Assembly: GCF_003569745.1 (NCBI RefSeq)
Contig: NZ_AP018498.1
Location: forward strand, 682,001 to 746,000
From: Altererythrobacter sp. B11
GTDB taxonomy: Bacteria > Pseudomonadota > Alphaproteobacteria > Sphingomonadales > Sphingomonadaceae
Reading direction: 5' to 3'
Length of the DNA stretch: 64,000 nt
Below the pieces are notes generated by a model. That model saw only the letters and a program-made list of their open reading frames with translations, was not told where the DNA came from and ran no database searches. How positions within the stretch are numbered: the first letter of the stretch is position 1; each line of letters starts with the position of its first letter. Both the position numbers and the translations under genes were made by a program. Below, piece after piece: positions 61,177 to 64,000 of this stretch.

Positions 61177-62295
61177 ATGAGAAAGATTGCGCTTGGCGCT
61201 GCGGCTATTGCCGTGGCCTCTGCTTCGCCCGCCATGGCCCGTGACGGCGCCGGCTACGTCGAAATCGACGTGGGTGCGCTGTGGGCAGAGAACACCGACA
61301 TCGATGTGGGCACCACGCCGGATGGCGCCACGATCGACAACCATCGCGGCTGGGATCTCGGCGGCATCGTCGGTTATGACTTCGGGCCGGTGCGCGCCGA
61401 AGGCGAGATGACCTTCAAGGAATTCGGCGCCGATTCCATCACCACTTCGGCCGGCGTGCCCGATGGGGCCGGCGGTCTAGTCACCGGCACTCTTGCGCCG
61501 CTCGACGGCACGCAGCAGGTGGTCACCGCCATGGCGAACGTGCTGCTCGACCTCGGCGGCCAGGGCGGCCCCGGCTTTTCCGTGGGCGTCGGTGCGGGCC
61601 ATGCGTGGATCGACACCGGCTATTCGGTGAACGGCGCGGACTACATGACCAACCGCGATCATGACTGGGCATGGCAGGCGCTGGCCCAGGCCCGCGTGCC
61701 GCTGAACGACACGTTCGAGCTGGGCCTCAAGTATCGCTATCTCAACACCAAGGATGTCGAGATCCGCGATCTGGCCGGGCGCGAGAACCGCTTCGGAGCG
61801 GCGACGCATTCGGCGCTGGTGAGCCTGATCGCCAACTTCGGCGGTGCGTCGGCTCCGCCGCCGCCTCCCCCGCCGCCGCCGCCTCCCCCGCCGCCGCCTC
61901 CCCCGCCGCCTCCGCCCCCGCCGCCTCCGCCGCCGCAGGTGGTCTGCAACAAGGGCCCCTACATCGTGTTCTTCGACTGGGATAAGTCGGACATCACGCC
62001 CGAGGCTGCGACCATCCTCGACAGCGCCGTGACGGCCTATGGCAACTGCAGCAACGTGCCGATCATGCTGGCGGGTTACACCGACCGTTCGGGCACCACG
62101 CAGTACAACCTCGGCCTGGCCGCACGCCGCAACACCAGCGTGCAGAGCTATCTGACCGGCAAGGGCATCCCCGCTGGTTCGATCACCAGCGAGGCCTTCG
62201 GCGAAGCCAACCCGCGCGTTCCCACCGCCGACGGTGTGCGCGAGCTGCAGAACCGCCGCGTCGAAATCACTTACGGGCCGGGCTCCGGCAACTAA
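61177..62295 (+). CDS. OmpA-family outer membrane protein with polyproline linker
   Basis: Outer-membrane protein of 372 residues. Signal peptide MRKIALGAAAIAVASASPAM; an 8-stranded OmpA_membrane-type barrel (about 25-220, YVEIDVGALWAENT through ALVSLIANFGG); a linker of 27 consecutive prolines (DNA 61855-61935); and a peptidoglycan-binding OmpA C-terminal domain (about 255-370, YIVFFDWDKSDITPEAA, then AGYTDRSGTTQYNLGLAARR). Two Cys (VVCNKG and GNCSNV) may form a disulfide. ATG 61177 follows GGAGGGGAG. A strong hairpin follows. Confidence 0.95.
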   Translation: MRKIALGAAAIAVASASPAMARDGAGYVEIDVGALWAENTDIDVGTTPDGATIDNHRGWDLGGIVGYDFGPVRAEGEMTFKEFGADSITTSAGVPDGAGGLVTGTLAPLDGTQQVVTAMANVLLDLGGQGGPGFSVGVGAGHAWIDTGYSVNGADYMTNRDHDWAWQALAQARVPLNDTFELGLKYRYLNTKDVEIRDLAGRENRFGAATHSALVSLIANFGGASAPPPPPPPPPPPPPPPPPPPPPPPPPPPQVVCNKGPYIVFFDWDKSDITPEAATILDSAVTAYGNCSNVPIMLAGYTDRSGTTQYNLGLAARRNTSVQSYLTGKGIPAGSITSEAFGEANPRVPTADGVRELQNRRVEITYGPGSGN

Positions 62296-62316
62296 GCGAT
62301 CACGGCGTCAGCCAAC

Positions 62317-62352
62317 AAAAGGGGCCGGAGGAGCAATCCTCCGGCCCCTTTT
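62317..62352. terminator. bidirectional intrinsic terminator with 16-bp stem
   Basis: A perfect 16-bp stem: AAAAGGGGCCGGAGGA (62317-62332), GCAA loop, TCCTCCGGCCCCTTTT (62337-62352). It separates the convergent OmpA-like and DUF442 genes and has U tracts in both directions. Confidence 0.95.
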
Positions 62353-62390
62353 CTTGCCGTCAGCAGAGTAGGGTTGGGGCGGTGCCCGGC

Positions 62391-62831
62391 TCAGCCGCGC
62401 GCGGCGGCGGCAAAGGCGTCGAGCGTGGGTCGGATCGGGCCGAGGTCATAGCCTGCGTGTGCCGCGCTGGCAGCCAGCCCCTCGGGATCGGTGCCCGCGC
62501 GTGCCTCCGCCAGGGCCCACAGCAGCGTGGACCTTGTGCCGGAGCGACAATAGGCGAGCACCGGCCCCGCCGCCTCCTCCAGCGCCTCCGCCATGGCCAC
62601 CACCTGCGCTTCGCTGAAGCCGGCGTGGCTGATGGGAATTTCGCGATAGGCCAGCCCGGCGGCCTCCGCCGCGGCGGCGATCTCTGCCGCCGGCGTCTGG
62701 TCCGGCGCTTCGCCTTCGGGCCGATTGTTGACGATCATGGCAAAGCCGCGCGCCGCGGCCTCCCCCACGTCCGCAACCGTGATCTGCGGGCTCGCCGAGA
62801 CCGCCGGCGACAACTGGCGGAAATCGCTCAT
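62391..62831 (-). CDS. TIGR01244 (DUF442) family sulfurtransferase/phosphatase
   Basis: A 146-residue protein-tyrosine-phosphatase-like fold. The active-site loop is CRSGTRS in [19 protein letters not shown]; the opening [18 protein letters not shown] and [12 protein letters not shown] are family marks. Related domains fused to persulfide dioxygenases act in sulfide metabolism, but none is fused here, so the role is open. Start overlaps the TerC stop by 4 nt. Confidence 0.9.
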   Translation of the reverse strand: MSDFRQLSPAVSASPQITVADVGEAAARGFAMIVNNRPEGEAPDQTPAAEIAAAAEAAGLAYREIPISHAGFSEAQVVAMAEALEEAAGPVLAYCRSGTRSTLLWALAEARAGTDPEGLAASAAHAGYDLGPIRPTLDAFAAAARG

Positions 62832-63634
62832 GCCAGTTCCTCCGCCGGGGGTGTGGCGCGCCTTTCACGCCGGTTGCGCTTGACCATGTTGAGCACTTCC
62901 ACCCCGACGGAGAAGCCCATGGCCGCATAGATATAGCCCTTGGGCACATGGAAGCCGAAGCCATCGGCGATCAGCACCAGCCCGATCATCACCAGGAAGG
63001 CGAGTGCCAGCATGACCAGCGTGGGATTGTGTTCGATGAAGCGCGCCAGCGGATCGGCGGCGAACAGCATGATGGTGACGGTGATGATGACGGCGGTCAC
63101 CATGATCGGCACTTCGTCCGTCATGCCCACGGCGGTCAGGATCGAATCGATCGAGAAGACCAGATCGAGCGCGATGATCTGGGCGATCGCCGCACTGAAG
63201 GTGAGCTGCACCGGCCCCGCCTTGCGGTCCAGCATCTCGCCCGAATCGCCATGCGAATCCATGTTGTGATGGATTTCCTTGGTCGCCTTCCACAGCAGGA
63301 ACAGCCCGCCGGCGAGCAGGATCAGGTCACGCCCGGAAAACGCGGTCTCGAAGGTCGGCGCACCATGGGGGCCGGTCGCACCGCGCAGGCCGAGGTCGAA
63401 CAGGGGGGTCTGCAAAGTGACCAGCCAGCCGATCAGCAGCAGCAGGCAGATGCGCATGCCGAGCGCAAGCAACAGCCCGATGCGGCGCGCCTTCGACTGC
63501 TGTTCGGGCGGCAGCTTGTTGGACAAGATCGCGATGAACACGAGGTTGTCGATGCCAAGGACGACCTCGAGCACGATGAGTGTCAGCAACGCGGCCCAGG
63601 CCGCAGGGTCGGTCAGTAGAGCAAGTATGTCCAT
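62828..63634 (-). CDS. TerC family membrane protein
   Basis: Integral membrane protein of 268 residues with about seven helices. Metal-site acidic residues lie in [17 protein letters not shown] and [17 protein letters not shown], the duplicated E-x-x-L-G-I-D-N/S-I-D-S motifs. The family exports Mn or links to tellurite resistance; metal export is the likely role. No yybP-ykoY riboswitch was evident upstream. Divergent from the cold-shock gene. Confidence 0.94.
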   Translation of the reverse strand: MDILALLTDPAAWAALLTLIVLEVVLGIDNLVFIAILSNKLPPEQQSKARRIGLLLALGMRICLLLLIGWLVTLQTPLFDLGLRGATGPHGAPTFETAFSGRDLILLAGGLFLLWKATKEIHHNMDSHGDSGEMLDRKAGPVQLTFSAAIAQIIALDLVFSIDSILTAVGMTDEVPIMVTAVIITVTIMLFAADPLARFIEHNPTLVMLALAFLVMIGLVLIADGFGFHVPKGYIYAAMGFSVGVEVLNMVKRNRRERRATPPAEELA

Positions 63635-63860
63635 CGCCGCGCCTTCTCGCCCAAGCGTCGCGGCGAGGCAATAGGTCTGCGCAGACTGTCGGACACTTCA
63701 CGCGGCTTCGTGAACGCGATCTTAAATTGTTCGCCTCATGCACGAAGATGGGTTATATAGTGCCATTGAAGTGAGGGGATTTACCATCGCTTCGATCCGG
63801 AGGCGTTGTCGCGGCCGGATGAGAGCTAGGCCAATTACGAAGTGAAGGTACGTTCGGTTC

Positions 63861-64000
63861 ATGGGTTACGATAGAGGTCGTCGCGGCCGGGGACGCGACA
63901 AGCGGGACAGTTTCGGTGAAGAGGGATTCGATCCCTTCATGGATTCGGGTCCGGCCAGGTTCGGCGGGGACGACTGGCGCGGTGGCGGCGGTGACCGTTT
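63861..64000 (+). CDS. cold-shock-domain protein with charged Gly-rich N-terminus (partial)
   Basis: The first 46 codons are visible: MGYDRGRRGRGRDKRDSF, then an acidic stretch and GGDDWRGGGGDRF before the window ends. This opening is characteristic of sphingomonad cold-shock proteins that carry an N-terminal extension before the CSD; the CSD itself is beyond the window, so the call rests on the leader only. The 227-nt upstream gap is shared with terC. Confidence 0.7.
   Translation, partial: MGYDRGRRGRGRDKRDSFGEEGFDPFMDSGPARFGGDDWRGGGGDR

Noticed and set aside
61844..61935. CRISPR-like or minisatellite repeat
   Set aside because: The repeats are in-frame proline codons inside the OmpA-like gene, without spacers.
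63635..63860. Possible yybP-ykoY manganese riboswitch before terC
   Set aside because: The characteristic conserved loops were not found. Only a 6-bp stem (TTCACG with CGTGAA near 63696-63713) is visible.

Overview
The window is a GC-rich chromosomal segment of an alphaproteobacterium, most likely a sphingomonad (order Sphingomonadales, Erythrobacteraceae/Sphingomonadaceae type). The order-level call rests on MipZ instead of MinCDE, an MmcB-type nuclease-fold protein, an HWE-kinase bacteriophytochrome with its own heme oxygenase, a phosphoglucomutase/phosphomannomutase next to polysaccharide genes, an OmpA-like protein with a polyproline linker, and a cold-shock protein with a charged/Gly-rich N-terminal extension. 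No rRNA, tRNA, CRISPR or prophage was seen. One complete insertion sequence is present.

Layout. 1-6.7 kb: envelope and housekeeping genes, mostly on the minus strand (partial M48 protease, PAS protein, DUF2141 protein, sterol-desaturase-like protein, MmcB, entericidin, a divergent pair with a DUF6152 protein). 6.8-11.6 kb: a small secreted protein, an OmpR-type two-component system, then beta-carbonic anhydrase and a SulP anion/bicarbonate transporter, closed by a strong terminator. A 19-nt motif is shared between the regions upstream of the secreted protein and of the carbonic anhydrase. 11.7-19.6 kb: a Crp/Fnr regulator, heme oxygenase plus bacteriophytochrome, then a TonB-dependent siderophore receptor and a PepSY membrane protein. 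19.6-21.7 kb: panC divergent from mipZ and a membrane-anchored J-domain protein.

21.8-35.7 kb is a surface-polysaccharide region of the Kdo-linked (group 2-like) capsule type: phosphomannomutase, fatty acid hydroxylase-like protein, SDR, LTA-synthase-like sulfatase-fold enzyme, KpsS, a small membrane protein, KpsF, KdsB/KpsU, a histidine phosphatase, KpsC and a glycosyltransferase. An intact IS1380-family element (28282-29924, 4-bp CTAG target duplication) interrupts it exactly at a stop codon. The ABC exporter (KpsMT/E/D) is not in the window. Directly downstream is a two-gene cassette of a GntA/YqcI-YcgG-type heme N-hydroxylase homologue and a DUF1989 protein (35.8-37.1 kb).

37-43.5 kb: a BON-domain protein, a DEXH helicase, and a minus-strand tonB-exbB-exbD-exbD operon that could energise the receptor at 16 kb. 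43.8-50.4 kb: homoserine dehydrogenase, GlpX fructose bisphosphatase, and a tightly overlapped prs-cupin-hisN-GGCT operon. 50.7-57.6 kb: translation genes (rpmI-rplT, pheS-pheT-prfC) with an AraC-type regulator between them. 57.6-60.8 kb: a flavin-reductase-fold protein and a phosphodiesterase-fold protein that may start at CTG, then glnK-amtB behind a consensus sigma-54 promoter. 61.2-64 kb: OmpA-like porin, a DUF442 phosphatase/sulfurtransferase, TerC, and the start of a cold-shock gene cut by the window end.

Taken together the segment links inorganic carbon, light/heme, iron, nitrogen and capsule functions. The least conventional parts are the GntA-like/DUF1989 cassette, the capsule region with its LTA-synthase-like enzyme, and the motif shared around the two-component system.
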